Shown: positions 9,370-19,234, counted from the first letter of the stretch. The stretch: 60,101 bases of DNA from Desulfobacteraceae bacterium (GCA_011389735.1 JAABTS010000012.1:1-60101); one strand, 5' to 3'. Program-made: numbers and translations. The notes: generated by a model not told the origin, from the sequence alone.

Positions 9370-10541
9370 ATCATATCTTTGCGGGTTTCGGTCACGACGC
9401 TGTCCAATTTTTCCTGCAATCCCGGCGGCAATCCCTCGATATCGACATTTAAAAATCCCCGGACAATAGTCGATACCGCCTCTTCCTCATCGAGTCCCCG
9501 GGACATCAAATATTCGATCTCCCGCTGATCGATCTTGCCGACCGCGGCTTCATGGGACATTTCAACACCGGGCTCATATCCCGACAATTCAGGGACGGCC
9601 TTCATCAGTCCTTTGTTCAAAATCAATCCTTTGCATTCCAGGTGAGCCTTGATTCCCGCGGTTTTACCCACAAGATCCCCGCGGGCCACAATGGTTCCGC
9701 CATAGGTAATTCCCCGCGATATAATTTCGGCTCTGGCCCCCGGCGCCTCCAGCACGATCCTGGAACCGACATCCAATTCGGATGTGTGGCCGGCGACCAT
9801 GATGCTGTTGGATCTCGCCACAGAATCCTTGCCGGCCAGAATCACCGTCGGAAACATCTGAAGCGATCCCACGGGTTTCATGCAAATAAAATTGGAAATA
9901 AAAACGCCCCCCTCTTCGACTCGCACCATAGACCGGGGACGGACAAAAATCTCTTCGCCCCAGTCATGAATCATGGTGAAAGTAAGGCGGGCGCCTTTTT
10001 TTACGTAAAATTCCGAAACTCCGATGTGAAGGCCCGAAACCACATGTTTGGCGGACGTGCATCCGGTGATGACATGCAATTCGGAATTCTCTTCGGCGAT
10101 CACGAGATTGTGTACGTTCTGGGAAAATCCGTTCTTTGCCATGTATAAACAGGATTGGACCGGTTTGGAACTTTTTACGCCGGGATGGGCACGGATGTAA
10201 TAACCTTCATGAGGCGTTTTTTCAGCGCTTTGGGTGAACTTGTCGGTTTCCGGGGAAATACTTTTCCATAAATAAGATTTTACATGCCCGTCCTTTTTGA
10301 TCGCGTCGGAAATACTGCTGACTTCGATCCCTTCCTGAGCAGACCGGCAATGGACAATCGATTTGTCTTTTTGCAGAAAAGTTCCGGTGCGGTCTTTTTC
10401 GTTCGTATCCACGCCGACGTTTATAAACCGCTCAGCGTCTTCTGAATCGAGCCTGCCAAGGGTTTCCACGTATTCATGGGGTTCGGCGTCGACTTCGTAC
10501 CGACCGGGATCTACATCTTTTAAATTTTTTAAATCGTACAT
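9366..10541 (-). CDS. sufB: SufB/SufD-family Fe-S cluster scaffold protein
   Basis: This is a beta-helix scaffold that assembles iron-sulfur clusters together with the SufC ATPase. It has 391 residues from the ATG at 10541 (MYDLKNLKDVDPGR), which has AGGAG about 8 bases upstream; a longer frame to 10610 would overlap sufC by 82 bases. The core shows the SufBD pattern, for example DVGSRIVLEAPGARAEIISR and HLECKGLILNKG, with SHEAAVGKIDQREIEYLMSRG near the C-terminus. That stretch contains the conserved glutamate/histidine region of SufB/SufD. Only one SufB/D paralogue is present next to sufC, and no SufS, SufU or SufE. This resembles the minimal two-gene SMS-type organisation described for anaerobes. 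Confidence 0.93.
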   Translation of the reverse strand: MYDLKNLKDVDPGRYEVDAEPHEYVETLGRLDSEDAERFINVGVDTNEKDRTGTFLQKDKSIVHCRSAQEGIEVSSISDAIKKDGHVKSYLWKSISPETDKFTQSAEKTPHEGYYIRAHPGVKSSKPVQSCLYMAKNGFSQNVHNLVIAEENSELHVITGCTSAKHVVSGLHIGVSEFYVKKGARLTFTMIHDWGEEIFVRPRSMVRVEEGGVFISNFICMKPVGSLQMFPTVILAGKDSVARSNSIMVAGHTSELDVGSRIVLEAPGARAEIISRGITYGGTIVARGDLVGKTAGIKAHLECKGLILNKGLMKAVPELSGYEPGVEMSHEAAVGKIDQREIEYLMSRGLDEEEAVSTIVRGFLNVDIEGLPPGLQEKLDSVVTETRKDMM

Positions 10542-11287
10542 CGTACACACTCCTGATAGCCGTATTCTCTGATCCATTTCAGGATTTCCCTGGCGTTCCT
10601 GGAACAACAAAGCACTCCGTCGTAAAGAACCTGGCCTTTATCCGCGGTAATGAAATCCAAGATATGACCGGTGTGGGTAATCACCAGAGCCGATTTGTGG
10701 CCGGCCTCATCGGCCTGTTTGTGGGTTCTGCCTTTCAGATATTTCACGCCTCGGTTCAATAAACTGTTGATCGTATCGCCCACCAGCATGATACTTTCCA
10801 TGTCCACGCCGGATTCCGGTTCGTCGAGAAGAATCAAATCCGGCTTTTGAGCGCTGAGTTGAAGGAGTTCGGATCGCTTGATCTCACCCCCTGAAAAATT
10901 ATGGTTTACGTCCCTGTCCAGAAAATCGGTGAATTCGAGGCGTTCGGCCAGTTTCTTCACGTCCGCGGTTCCAGATCGGTCACAAATTTTAACCAAACTT
11001 CCGGTCTTCAATCCGTTGATGGTCGGAGGTCGCTGGAAAGACACCCCGATTCCCAGCCTTGACCGTTCATGGATCGGCATATAGGTGATGTCTTCCCCTT
11101 TGAAGGTGATCTTCCCGTGAGTCACTTCATACCCTGAAAAGCCCATGATCGTCATCATCAGGCTGGTTTTCCCGGACCCGTTCGGCCCGAAAAGTATATG
11201 GGTTTCGCCGTCCGGAATTTCCATATTGACGTTTTGCAAAATTTCTTTATCGCCGACCTTGACTTTTAATTCTTCAATGAGAAGCAT
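10529..11287 (-). CDS. sufC: SufC ATPase of Fe-S cluster assembly
   Basis: This is a soluble ABC-type ATPase that works with SufB in cluster assembly. It has 252 residues. Walker A is LFGPNGSGKTSL (near 33-44), the signature is FSGGEIKRSELLQL, and Walker B is LILLDEPESGVD. The switch histidine lies in ITHTGHIL. An insertion rich in charged residues (KYLKGRTHKQADEAGHK) sits between Walker B and the switch. Its 3' end overlaps the sufB start by 13 bases. A gap of about 65 bases separates its start from the 3' end of RNase P RNA upstream. Confidence 0.95.
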   Translation of the reverse strand: MLLIEELKVKVGDKEILQNVNMEIPDGETHILFGPNGSGKTSLMMTIMGFSGYEVTHGKITFKGEDITYMPIHERSRLGIGVSFQRPPTINGLKTGSLVKICDRSGTADVKKLAERLEFTDFLDRDVNHNFSGGEIKRSELLQLSAQKPDLILLDEPESGVDMESIMLVGDTINSLLNRGVKYLKGRTHKQADEAGHKSALVITHTGHILDFITADKGQVLYDGVLCCSRNAREILKWIREYGYQECVRCTI

Positions 11288-11343
11288 GTTTCACTCCATA
11301 TTATCTTTAATAAGCTGCTGAAGATATTGAATCATATCCGGTG

Positions 11344-11370
11344 AATCAAAAAAACCGGTCGAAGCGGTCC
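11344..11370 (-). terminator. Terminator formed by rnpB P1 end and T run
   Basis: After the 3' strand of P1 the minus strand reads seven T (11354-11348), consistent with factor-independent termination of rnpB just before sufC. Confidence 0.55.
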
Positions 11371-11740
11371 ATAAGCCGAATTCTGTTCCCGTAACGGATT
11401 ACGCCGTTACAGGCGACGACCATTCAACTAAGAACCTCCGTTACCGGACGTTTCCTGCGATCTACCCCGGAACTCGGACGGGCTATCCTCAATCGTTCCT
11501 GTATTTGATCTTGCACCGGGCGGGGTTTACATGGCTTCCCCGGTCGCCCGGGGAACCGGTGCGCTCTTACCGCACCATTTCACCCTTACCTATATCGGTT
11601 TCCCGAAAAAGGCGGTATCCTTTCTGTTGCACTTTCCTTCACGTTTCCGCGACTCCGCGTTACGGAGCGCCCTGCCCTGTGGTGTTCGGACTTTCCTCCA
11701 GGCTTTTTGCCCGGCGGCCGTCCAGACCGCATCGACCGGT
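11354..11740 (-). ncRNA. rnpB: RNase P RNA (bacterial class A)
   Basis: This is the catalytic RNA of RNase P, which matures tRNA 5' ends. On the minus strand the conserved GAGGAAAGTCCGA is at 11698-11686, GTGCAACAGAAAGGA at about 11634-11620, and the 3' segment AATTCGGCTTAT at 11382-11371. The ends pair as helix P1: ACCGGTCGATGCGGTC at the 5' end against GACCGCTTCGACCGGT at the 3' end, with one mismatch. A run of T follows the 3' end and should act as the terminator. The length of 387 nt is normal. Confidence 0.97.
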
Positions 11741-11762
11741 TTTTTTCAAATCCTGTCGAATA

Positions 11763-12485
11763 TCATTCGGGTTTTTCCCAATAAATCATCCGCTGGCAAT
11801 GTGGACAAATTTCAACCCCTTCGACTTGTTGCAGCTCGTTGAACATTTGAGGCGGGATATTCATATTGCAGCCGGTGCATACGCAATCTCTGACCGGAGC
11901 AATCGCCACATCCTTGATCCGGGCCCTCACCCGGCTGTATAAATTCATCAAACGGGGATCAATAGCCTCGGCGACCTTGTTCACTTTTCCGTCAATCTCG
12001 GACAAAATTTTACGCCCATCAGCTTCTTCTTTTAAAATCCCCTTTTTTTCAGCTTCAACGTTTGCTTTAAGCGTTTCAAGTTCCTCTCGCAATTTTTCGA
12101 CCTGGGATTCTTTTGCATCGATGGCCTCGAGCTGTTCGAGCATCCTCTCCTCGATTTCCGAATTCCGCTCCTTCATCTCATCGATACCCTTCAACAAAGC
12201 CTGATATTCCTTGTTGGTCTTGACGGCCTTCATCTTGTCACGGTTCCGCTCGATAAGGGCGACATTGTCCTTGACATCGGATTCAGAATCCCGATACGCT
12301 TTTTTCAGAGCCTCCAACTCTTCGGATTCTTTAATTACGGCGTTTTCAGCTCTCTTGAGCTGCTTATCGAGCGCCTTTGTTTTTCCTTCGATCCCCTTCA
12401 ATACCGATTTCACTCGTATGCCTTCAACCTCGATCGCCTGAAGATCAACAAGTATATCAATCTGTTCTTTTGGAATTTTGCGCAT
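11763..12485 (-). CDS. C4-type zinc-ribbon coiled-coil protein
   Basis: It has 240 residues. A long coiled coil (about 10-180, rich in E/K/L) is followed by a zinc ribbon with CTGC at about 203-206 and CPHC at about 227-230. The architecture matches the C4-type zinc-ribbon family (zf-RING_7 in Pfam), a widely conserved bacterial protein usually encoded beside a Nif3-like gene and close to rnpB, as here. The molecular role is poorly known; binding to nucleic acid or to the ribosome has been suggested for relatives. It lies 22 bases upstream of rnpB on the same strand, so readthrough into rnpB is possible. Confidence 0.85.
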   Translation of the reverse strand: MRKIPKEQIDILVDLQAIEVEGIRVKSVLKGIEGKTKALDKQLKRAENAVIKESEELEALKKAYRDSESDVKDNVALIERNRDKMKAVKTNKEYQALLKGIDEMKERNSEIEERMLEQLEAIDAKESQVEKLREELETLKANVEAEKKGILKEEADGRKILSEIDGKVNKVAEAIDPRLMNLYSRVRARIKDVAIAPVRDCVCTGCNMNIPPQMFNELQQVEGVEICPHCQRMIYWEKPE

Positions 12486-12588
12486 ACCCCTCGCCCTAAC
12501 TTATTAATTCAATTCGTCGGCGTCCATCCGAATCACGAAAACGCCTCGCCATAAACAAAATCAGCATGTCATATTTGGACGCCGTTTC

Positions 12589-12694
12589 TATAGATCTTCA
12601 GATAATTAATTTCACTGCGTTGTCGGCCTGGAATATACGAATAGTATTATCCCGGGCCCGCCGCCTTGTGAAATTTAATTCCTGAAATCTATAT
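12589..12694. repeat. Full copy of dispersed palindrome (106 bp)
   Basis: The left end is TATAGATCTTCAGATAATT. The centre is TCGGCCTGGAATATACGAA then TAGTATTATCCCGGGCCC, with GCCGCCTTGTG. The right end is AAATTTAATTCCTGAAATC then TATAT. It fills the gap between the zinc-ribbon gene and the Nif3-like gene. Confidence 0.75.
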
Positions 12695-12765
12695 TTTATT
12701 TCTCCACCTTTATTTCGCCTTATACAAATTTTCAAACAGGTTTTCAGATATTCAAATTGAATTTC

Positions 12766-13896
12766 TCATACATACACAAACGGATCGGACTCGCCGTCAT
12801 ACGCTGCGACGTCGATATCCATCCCCAGTTTCAAAACGATCTCCTTGAGCCGCTGCGTCAGAGATTCCACCACGATATGCTCGGAATGAAAATGCCCGAT
12901 ATCGATCAGCCCTTTTCCGATATTTTCCGCGTCCCTGGCGTCATGATAACGCAAATCACCGCTGATATAGGCCTGGGCGTCGGATGAAAAGAAAACCTGC
13001 GTCAGGCTAGATCCGGATCCGCTGCAAAGCGCCGCACGATTGACCATTAAATCCGGTTTTCCGGCGGTTTTCGCATACTTTACGCCAATCCGATCCTTGA
13101 TACGTTCGGCAAGCTTATATAAAGGAAGAGGTTCCGGCAGATCGCCGATACGCCCAATTCCCTGATCGGGAAAAGGATCTCCCGGCCCCGCGTCTACCGG
13201 AAACACGTCGTAAGCCATTGTTTCATAAGGATGCGCAGCCCTCGCTTTGGACAATACAAGGCCAAGATCCTTGCGGCGTACCCGCGTTTCGATCCTGACT
13301 TCGGAGGCGTGGGAAACTTCCCCGATTGTTCCGGAAAACGGCGCGGATTCGGCTCCGGGAAGAAACGAACCGGTTCCGGAATGCCGAAATGAACAGCCGG
13401 AGTAATTACCGATCGTTCCGGCCGGCGTCTCAAAAAGGGCGCTCAGAACTGCATCTTCGTGATTTTTTGGAACAAATACGGCGAGCTTCACCATATCCGG
13501 ACGAACTCCGGGATCGAGCGGCGCGGTGTTTGAAATCCCGATGATATCGGCCAGAACGTCGTTGACGCCTCCGGCCGAGCTGTCCAGATTGGTGTGCATG
13601 GCAATGATGGAAAGGCCGTTTAAAAACGCCTGTTTAACGATTCCGCCGACGGCGGTTCCTGAATCCAGAGATTTCAACGGCCCAAAAATGAGCGGGTGGT
13701 GTGTGACGAGAAGATCCACCTTGTTTTCGCAGGCGGAAGAAACGGCTTGAGGGAGCGGATCCAGGGCGACCCAAATTTTTTTGACCTCCTGGTCTCGATT
13801 TCCCGCTTGAAGCCCCGAATTATCCCATTTTTCAGCAATATTAAAAGGGGCGACACCGTCCAAGACGTTTAATATGTCGGCGACAGTTACTTTCAT
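12766..13896 (-). CDS. Nif3-like dinuclear metal centre protein
   Basis: This is a member of the Nif3/YbgI/YqfO family, hexameric proteins with two metal ions per subunit and uncertain enzymatic function (a GTP cyclohydrolase-like role has been suggested for some). It has 376 residues, the long form with a central inserted PII/CutA-like domain (about 130-230, for example VKLAVFVPKNHEDAVLSALF). Metal-site histidines are visible in LLVTHHPLIFGP near residues 63-74 and in IDIGHFHSEHIVVESL near the C-terminus. It lies upstream of the zinc-ribbon gene on the same strand, separated by a palindromic repeat. Confidence 0.92.
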   Translation of the reverse strand: MKVTVADILNVLDGVAPFNIAEKWDNSGLQAGNRDQEVKKIWVALDPLPQAVSSACENKVDLLVTHHPLIFGPLKSLDSGTAVGGIVKQAFLNGLSIIAMHTNLDSSAGGVNDVLADIIGISNTAPLDPGVRPDMVKLAVFVPKNHEDAVLSALFETPAGTIGNYSGCSFRHSGTGSFLPGAESAPFSGTIGEVSHASEVRIETRVRRKDLGLVLSKARAAHPYETMAYDVFPVDAGPGDPFPDQGIGRIGDLPEPLPLYKLAERIKDRIGVKYAKTAGKPDLMVNRAALCSGSGSSLTQVFFSSDAQAYISGDLRYHDARDAENIGKGLIDIGHFHSEHIVVESLTQRLKEIVLKLGMDIDVAAYDGESDPFVYV

Positions 13897-13928
13897 AAAA
13901 AAAAACCCGGTCGATCACCTTAAACGAT

Positions 13929-13961
13929 AAAAAAGGCGTGGTTCAAAATTGACCACGCCTG
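13929..13961 (-). terminator. Rho-independent terminator after rpoD/tRNA unit
   Basis: On the minus strand AGGCGTGGT pairs with ACCACGCCT around a short loop, and is followed by TTTTTT. It lies downstream of the CAT tRNA and upstream of the Nif3-like start, so it should end the dnaG-rpoD-tRNA transcript. Confidence 0.8.
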
Positions 13962-14052
13962 ATGTAATGGATCATTCAAGATGTGTGAAAATCTTTGTTA
14001 TCTCCTTCAATAGCGATTCTCCGCGATATTTCTCCTTCAACAGGTTTGGTGA

Positions 14053-14125
14053 TGGGCCCACCTGGATTCGAACCAGGGACCTACCGGTTATGAGCCGGTG
14101 GCTCTACCAACTGAGCTATAGGCCC
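14053..14125 (-). tRNA. tRNA with CAT anticodon (Met or Ile2)
   Basis: The 73-nt cloverleaf reads GGGCCTATAGCTCAGTTGG at the 5' end. The anticodon stem is CCGG with the loop CTCATAA, and the T arm is CCTGGTTCGAATCCAGG. Acceptor GGGCCTA pairs with TGGGCCC and the discriminator base is A; CCA is not encoded. A CAT anticodon can belong to elongator tRNA-Met or to tRNA-Ile2 with a lysidine-modified C34. I cannot decide between them by eye, but the acceptor does not look like an initiator. Confidence 0.93.
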
Positions 14126-14179
14126 GCTTTCGCGAATAGAATAGAACAGACTATCGTTTGAAAATAATTTTGTCAACCC

Positions 14180-15994
14180 TTACGTTTCGATAAAACTTTT
14201 TAGCTTTCGGCTTCTGGTCGGATGACGCAATTTTCTCAAGGCCTTTGCTTCGATCTGGCGAATCCGTTCACGGGTTACGGCGAAATCCTGGCCCACTTCT
14301 TCAAGAGTGTGGTCCGCCTTTTCACCGATTCCGAACCGCATACGCAACACCTTTTCTTCCCTGGGCGTCAGGGTGGCCAGAACCTTGCGGGTTTGTTCGG
14401 CCAGGTTGAGGCTGACCGCGGCGTCCGACGGCAGCATGAACTTTTTGTCTTCAATGAAATCTCCGAGATGCGAATCTTCTTCCTCCCCGATTGGAGTTTC
14501 CAAAGAAATGGGTTCCCTTGCGATCTTAAGCACCTTACGAACCTTATCGAGAGGAATTTCCATTTTTTCGGCGATTTCTTCCGGACTGGGTTCCCTGCCC
14601 ATTTCCTGAACCAGGTATCTGGAGGTGCGGATCAGCTTGTTGATGGTCTCGATCATATGAACCGGAATTCGAATGGTTCTTGCCTGATCCGCGATCGCGC
14701 GGGTAATGGCCTGGCGAATCCACCAGGTGGCGTAGGTGCTGAACTTATATCCCCTGCGATATTCGAATTTATCGACGGCCTTCATTAGCCCGATATTGCC
14801 TTCCTGAATCAAGTCCAGGAATTGAAGCCCCCGGTTCGTATATTTCTTGGCGATACTGACCACCAGCCTCAAGTTGGCCTGGATCAACTCGCTCTTGGCG
14901 TTTTTAGCCCTGTTCCGCCCTTCTTCGACTCCTGAAATGACCCGTTTCAATGTTCGGGATCTGGCTTTCAAAACATCTTCCCGATCTTCAATCTGCTTTT
15001 TCAAATTGTAAACCAGCCAGTATAATTCTTCGAGTTCGGTTTCAGACATCTCGAATCCGCAAAGCGCCCATTCCATGAATGTGTTTCGTTCGATCACCCT
15101 GACACACAAATCATTCACGGAGGTGTTCATTCGTTCGGCTAGTGTGGCCAATTTTTTGTTCATGCTGTCAAACCATTCGATCTGGGTGCGGATCTTTTTT
15201 TCGATCCGGTCGATCACTCCGGCCTCGAATCGCCAGTCTTTAAGAAGCATGAAAACCTTGTTGTTCCGCCTGCTGATCGACCGTCTGTACCGCCGCTGTT
15301 CCTCCGGGCTCAAATCCTCTCCGGAAAACAATTTTTCCCGGTATTCCATGCTTTCCTTGTAAAGCTTGCGAATGCTGCGGATGGTTTCCAGGAAAGATTC
15401 AATCTGAATCGTCTCATCGACATAAGTGTCGCCTTCGTCAACATCCCGCAAAACATGCTTGGGCCTAAGAGCGCCTTCTTCAATATGCCGGCCGAGATCC
15501 AGAAGATACTCGACGCCGGTCATCGTATCCAGGAGCGATTTCAACACTTCCTGCTCGCCGGTTTCAATCTTTTTGGCGATTTCAACCTCTTCTTCCCGGC
15601 TTAACAGCGTCACCATGCCCATCTCTCTGAGATACATCTTGACAGGATCCGTGACGGTTCCAAACTCCTGGGCGGCCTCGATGTCTGAAAATCTATCGTC
15701 GATTTTTTTCATTTTACGTTTTGATTTTTGCTTTTTTTCATCGACAATTTCAATGTCAAGATCATCAAAAATAACGATCGTTTCATCAATCTCCTCGGCT
15801 GATAGGCGACTTTTGTCCGGAATCAGCGAATTGATATCCTCGTAGGTGAGGAATCCCTGCTCTTTTCCCTTGGAAATCAAAACATTCAATTCCCGCTTGT
15901 TGAACTTTTTTTTACCCTCTGCTTTTTTTCCTCTTTTAGCCGATGCCGCAGCGATTTTTTTTTCCATACACACATGCCTCCTTGAGGAATTCAT
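14180..15994 (-). CDS. rpoD: Primary sigma factor (sigma-70)
   Basis: This is the housekeeping sigma subunit of RNA polymerase. It has 604 residues. The order is an N-terminal lysine-rich region 1.1, region 1.2 ([11 protein letters not shown]), a non-conserved insert, and region 2 ([20 protein letters not shown] and [20 protein letters not shown]). Region 3 follows ([14 protein letters not shown]), then region 4 ([20 protein letters not shown]). Its start overlaps the dnaG stop by 4 bases, the classic macromolecular-synthesis pairing dnaG-rpoD. A good ribosome site (GAGG) precedes the start within dnaG. Confidence 0.98.
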   Translation of the reverse strand: MNSSRRHVCMEKKIAAASAKRGKKAEGKKKFNKRELNVLISKGKEQGFLTYEDINSLIPDKSRLSAEEIDETIVIFDDLDIEIVDEKKQKSKRKMKKIDDRFSDIEAAQEFGTVTDPVKMYLREMGMVTLLSREEEVEIAKKIETGEQEVLKSLLDTMTGVEYLLDLGRHIEEGALRPKHVLRDVDEGDTYVDETIQIESFLETIRSIRKLYKESMEYREKLFSGEDLSPEEQRRYRRSISRRNNKVFMLLKDWRFEAGVIDRIEKKIRTQIEWFDSMNKKLATLAERMNTSVNDLCVRVIERNTFMEWALCGFEMSETELEELYWLVYNLKKQIEDREDVLKARSRTLKRVISGVEEGRNRAKNAKSELIQANLRLVVSIAKKYTNRGLQFLDLIQEGNIGLMKAVDKFEYRRGYKFSTYATWWIRQAITRAIADQARTIRIPVHMIETINKLIRTSRYLVQEMGREPSPEEIAEKMEIPLDKVRKVLKIAREPISLETPIGEEEDSHLGDFIEDKKFMLPSDAAVSLNLAEQTRKVLATLTPREEKVLRMRFGIGEKADHTLEEVGQDFAVTRERIRQIEAKALRKLRHPTRSRKLKSFIET

Positions 15995-17763
15995 ATAATT
16001 GATTGCCGTTCTCTCGCCTGCATCAGAATCCGATTCGACGCTTCGAGCAGCAGATCCTGGTCGTCTTTGACCGCAATTTTTTTCTTTTTGAACAAGCGGC
16101 TCATTGTCGCGGATTCAAACTGATCGAGCAGTCTGAGACACCCCTCTCTGTTCCAGGTATCTTCTCCCATGTTCAGACAAGCGGTAACACTTTGTTTTTT
16201 TTCATTGTCCAGGGCGTTCAAAAGATCAGGTAAGCAAAAACCATTTTGACGCCACAGCTTGATGATCGTCTCTCCGATCGATTTCAGGTTCGGGGCGCTG
16301 AAATAGTTCATGATTCCCCTGGAACCGACATCTTCTATTATTTCCGGAAACTGAAGCATCATGGAAATCACTTTTTTTTCGATACCTGATCCTTCCCGCC
16401 CGTTAATCGATCGACCGGCCGGCTGGACCGGTTTTCGTATTTCATACGCCGGCCGATGGACCACTTTTTCGCCCGATTCGCCATATTGAGCGCGCACAAT
16501 GGATTCATCCACGCCCAAACGTTCCGATAATTCCTTGATATAAAGGGACTTTGCAATTTGGTCCCGAATCGACAGAACAGGTTCTTTCATGTCCGCGACA
16601 ATACGGGATTTGCCTTCAATGGACAGCCCGTTGCGCTTGACGGAGAGATCCAGTAAAAAAGAAACGGTTGACATGGCGTTATCCGCAGCCCGCTTGAAAG
16701 AATCCGGCCCAAAAGCGTCGAGGTATGTATCCGGATCATGTCCCTCGGGAAGTATCAAAATTCGAACATCCATTTGCTCCTTGTTGAACAGGCTTATACT
16801 TCTCTGAGCCGCTTTGACGCCGGCCTGATCCGAATCGAACACGAGAACGGCGCTTTTCGCGTAGGTTTTTAACAATTTCAGATGGTCCGGAGTCATCGCC
16901 GTCCCCAGCGTCGCCGCGACATTCTGAATTCCGCTCCGATACAACGCCAGACAGTCAAAGTATCCCTCCACGATAAAAACCGTTCCGCTTTCCCGGATAT
17001 ATCGAACGGTTTTATGAAGCCCATAGAGCGACCGGCCTTTTTGGTAAACCGGCGTTTCCGGTGAATTCAAATATTTGGGCAATGTATTGTCCATTACCCG
17101 GCCTCCGAACCCAACAACCTGCATCCGCGTATTGATGATAGGAAAAATGATCCGGTTCCGAAACCGGTCATAAAATCCGTTGCCGTTTTTCCGGGGAATG
17201 ATGAGCCCGGCCTTTTCAAGGAGCTTCGGATCGACTCGCTCACGTTCCAAATGATCCTGCAAAAGGTTCCAGGCGTCCGGAGCGAACCCCAACTGAAAGT
17301 CTTTTCGCATTAGCCCGGTCATTCCCCGTTTGTTCAGATAATCCAATCCGCGTCCGTTCTCGGGACGCTCCAGCATTTCATGAAAATAGGCCATAGCGCG
17401 CCGATTCACAGCGTACAAAGCCTCTCTTTCCCGGTTTCGCCGGTCTTCTTCCGGACTGACGGGCGTGTCGGGCAATTCGATTCCGTAACGGTCGGCAAGC
17501 ATTTTGAGCGTTTCAGGATAGGAAAGGCCGTATTGTTTCCTGACAAAGGCGACCACATCGCCCCCGGCTCCGCACCCAAAACAATAAAACATTTGTTTGA
17601 CCGTGCTTACGGTGAAAGAAGGCGTCTTTTCGGAATGGAAAGGGCACAGGCCAACGTAATCCTTCCCCGCCTTTTTCAATGCAACGGTTTCCGATACAAC
17701 ATCCAGGATATCGGCGGCCTGTTGAATATCCGCAGCCTTATTTTCGGAAATACGAAGCCCCAA
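15991..17763 (-). CDS. dnaG: DNA primase
   Basis: This is the replication primase. It has 590 residues. The CHC2 zinc finger ([13 protein letters not shown] and [10 protein letters not shown]) is near residues 38-68. The TOPRIM core includes [17 protein letters not shown] and [15 protein letters not shown] DnaB-interacting C-terminal region follows. The start is a TTG at 17763 with AAAGGAGG about 8 bases upstream, and no ATG near fits the family N-terminus ([22 protein letters not shown]) as well. Overlaps rpoD by 4 bases. Confidence 0.97.
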   Translation of the reverse strand: MGLRISENKAADIQQAADILDVVSETVALKKAGKDYVGLCPFHSEKTPSFTVSTVKQMFYCFGCGAGGDVVAFVRKQYGLSYPETLKMLADRYGIELPDTPVSPEEDRRNREREALYAVNRRAMAYFHEMLERPENGRGLDYLNKRGMTGLMRKDFQLGFAPDAWNLLQDHLERERVDPKLLEKAGLIIPRKNGNGFYDRFRNRIIFPIINTRMQVVGFGGRVMDNTLPKYLNSPETPVYQKGRSLYGLHKTVRYIRESGTVFIVEGYFDCLALYRSGIQNVAATLGTAMTPDHLKLLKTYAKSAVLVFDSDQAGVKAAQRSISLFNKEQMDVRILILPEGHDPDTYLDAFGPDSFKRAADNAMSTVSFLLDLSVKRNGLSIEGKSRIVADMKEPVLSIRDQIAKSLYIKELSERLGVDESIVRAQYGESGEKVVHRPAYEIRKPVQPAGRSINGREGSGIEKKVISMMLQFPEIIEDVGSRGIMNYFSAPNLKSIGETIIKLWRQNGFCLPDLLNALDNEKKQSVTACLNMGEDTWNREGCLRLLDQFESATMSRLFKKKKIAVKDDQDLLLEASNRILMQARERQSII

Positions 17764-18020
17764 ACGTGAAACCTCCTTTACTCAATCTTTTTGATGAACT
17801 CGGGATTTTAATGGAAGGAATTGAAAAATGGGACAATATTTTTCCGCTCAATCGAATTCTCATTGACACCAATATGGAAAAGACAGGGTGAAGAACCCCA
17901 CTTTATTGAAAATTACGAACTATGCAGCTTAAAAATATAAGTGAACATTTATGACATGTCAAGGCGCGCCCCCCCTGAAAAAAAAATAATTGCAAAAAAA
18001 CCTGATTTAACGAAAAAAGA

Positions 18021-18758
18021 TTAAGCCCGGCCTTCTTGCAAAAACCGGACGGCCTCTACAAGATCAAGGGAGCCGGAATAAAGCGCGCGCCCGGCGATAA
18101 CGCCGGTTACCCCGTATTTCTCGATCCTGGCCAGGTTACGAATGTCATCAATGACGGACACTCCGCCCGATGCTATGACCGGGATCATTACCGATTCGGC
18201 CAGCTTACGCGTTTCTTCGATATTGGGGCCCGTCTGCATGCCGTCCCGATGAATATCGGTAAAATTTACGGCGGATACGCCGCTTTGTTCATAGGACCTC
18301 GCCAGGTCGACAGCTTCGATCTCCGTGGTCTCAGTCCACCCTTCAACAGCGACCTTCCCGTTTCTGGCGTCGATCCCAAGGATAATCCGTCCCGGAAATT
18401 CCTTGCACGCCTGTTTCGCAAATTCCGGATTCCGGATAGCCTCTGTGCCGATAATCACCTTTCGGACCCCGGATTCAAGATACATGCGGACCGTCTCCAG
18501 ATCACGGACGCCGCCGCCGATGTGAACAGAGGCGGCGGTCAAGGATTCCACAATCTTTCGAACGCTGTCCTGATTAACGGGCTTCTTGGAAATCGCGCCG
18601 TCAAGATCAACGACATGAATGGTTTTTGCGCCCTGTTTTTCCCATTTCACGGCCATCGAAGCCGGATCATCGGAAAAAACAGTCTCAGCGTCCATACGCC
18701 CCTGTAAAAGGCGCACACACTTACCGTTTTTTATATCAACCGCGGGAATGATTTCCAT
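18021..18758 (-). CDS. hisA: Phosphoribosylformimino-5-aminoimidazole carboxamide ribotide isomerase
   Basis: This catalyses the fourth step of histidine synthesis, the isomerisation of ProFAR to PRFAR, in a TIM barrel. It has 245 residues. The catalytic aspartate lies in PAVDIKNGKCVRLLQG (D8). The second catalytic aspartate lies in FTDIHRDGMQTGPN, and the phosphate loops are IGGGVRD and ASGGVS. No other his gene is adjacent, so it is a lone his gene here. A palindromic repeat lies 12 bases upstream of its start. Confidence 0.96.
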   Translation of the reverse strand: MEIIPAVDIKNGKCVRLLQGRMDAETVFSDDPASMAVKWEKQGAKTIHVVDLDGAISKKPVNQDSVRKIVESLTAASVHIGGGVRDLETVRMYLESGVRKVIIGTEAIRNPEFAKQACKEFPGRIILGIDARNGKVAVEGWTETTEIEAVDLARSYEQSGVSAVNFTDIHRDGMQTGPNIEETRKLAESVMIPVIASGGVSVIDDIRNLARIEKYGVTGVIAGRALYSGSLDLVEAVRFLQEGRA

Positions 18759-18770
18759 TGTTATTTGTAA

Positions 18771-18886
18771 CTATAGGGTTTCAGGAATTAAATTGCACAG
18801 GGCGGCGGCCCCTGGACATAATATTCGTATATTCCGAGTATTTCGAGCCTACAACACAGTGTAATTTGATTTCTGGAAGACTATAT
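18771..18886. repeat. Full copy of dispersed palindrome (116 bp)
   Basis: The left end is CTATAGGGTTTCAGGAATT, then AAATTGCACAGGGCGGCGGCC. The centre is GGACATAATATTCGTATATTCC, in the opposite orientation to the copy at 12589. The right end is GTGTAATTTGATTTCTGGAA then GACTATAT. It lies just upstream of hisA. Confidence 0.75.
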
Positions 18887-19063
18887 CCGAGAATATAAAG
18901 CAGATCCGCCGTAAAATCCGGTTTGAACGAAGCACCGGCGTCAAGAAGATTTGTTTCGGTTCCGTGGGATATCATTGGAGTTCGTTTGGTCTTTCGTAAA
19001 TCGCCAATCTATCGAATCGTTCCATAATTTGACGGGAAACCAACCTCTTGTCAGGGTGAATGG

Positions 19064-19136
19064 TGGAGATGAGGGGGATCGAACCCCTGACCTCGGCATT
19101 GCGAACGCCGCGCTCTCCCATCTGAGCTACATCCCC
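19064..19136 (-). tRNA. tRNA-Ala (CGC)
   Basis: The 73-nt cloverleaf starts GGGGATGTAGCTCAGATGG. The anticodon loop is TTCGCAA, giving anticodon CGC for alanine. The T arm is AGGGGTTCGATCCCCCT. Acceptor GGGGATG pairs with CATCTCC and the discriminator base is A. It shares the strand with the proline tRNA 98 bases upstream. Confidence 0.95.
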
Positions 19137-19234
19137 ACGTGTAAACCGGCGGGCGATATTGAATTTAACCTATTCCGTCGATTTAAAAGAAACATCGTCC
19201 GGAGCCGAAACATCGTTCGCCGTCATAAAAAAAA

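Noticed and set aside
10542-10610. Longer N-terminus for the SufB-family gene
   Set aside because: It would overlap sufC by 82 bases; the ATG at 10541 follows AGGAG and fits the family N-terminus.
17860-17900. TTGACA-like hexamer near 17867 as a plus-strand promoter
   Set aside because: No matching -10 box at the right distance and no plus-strand gene downstream.
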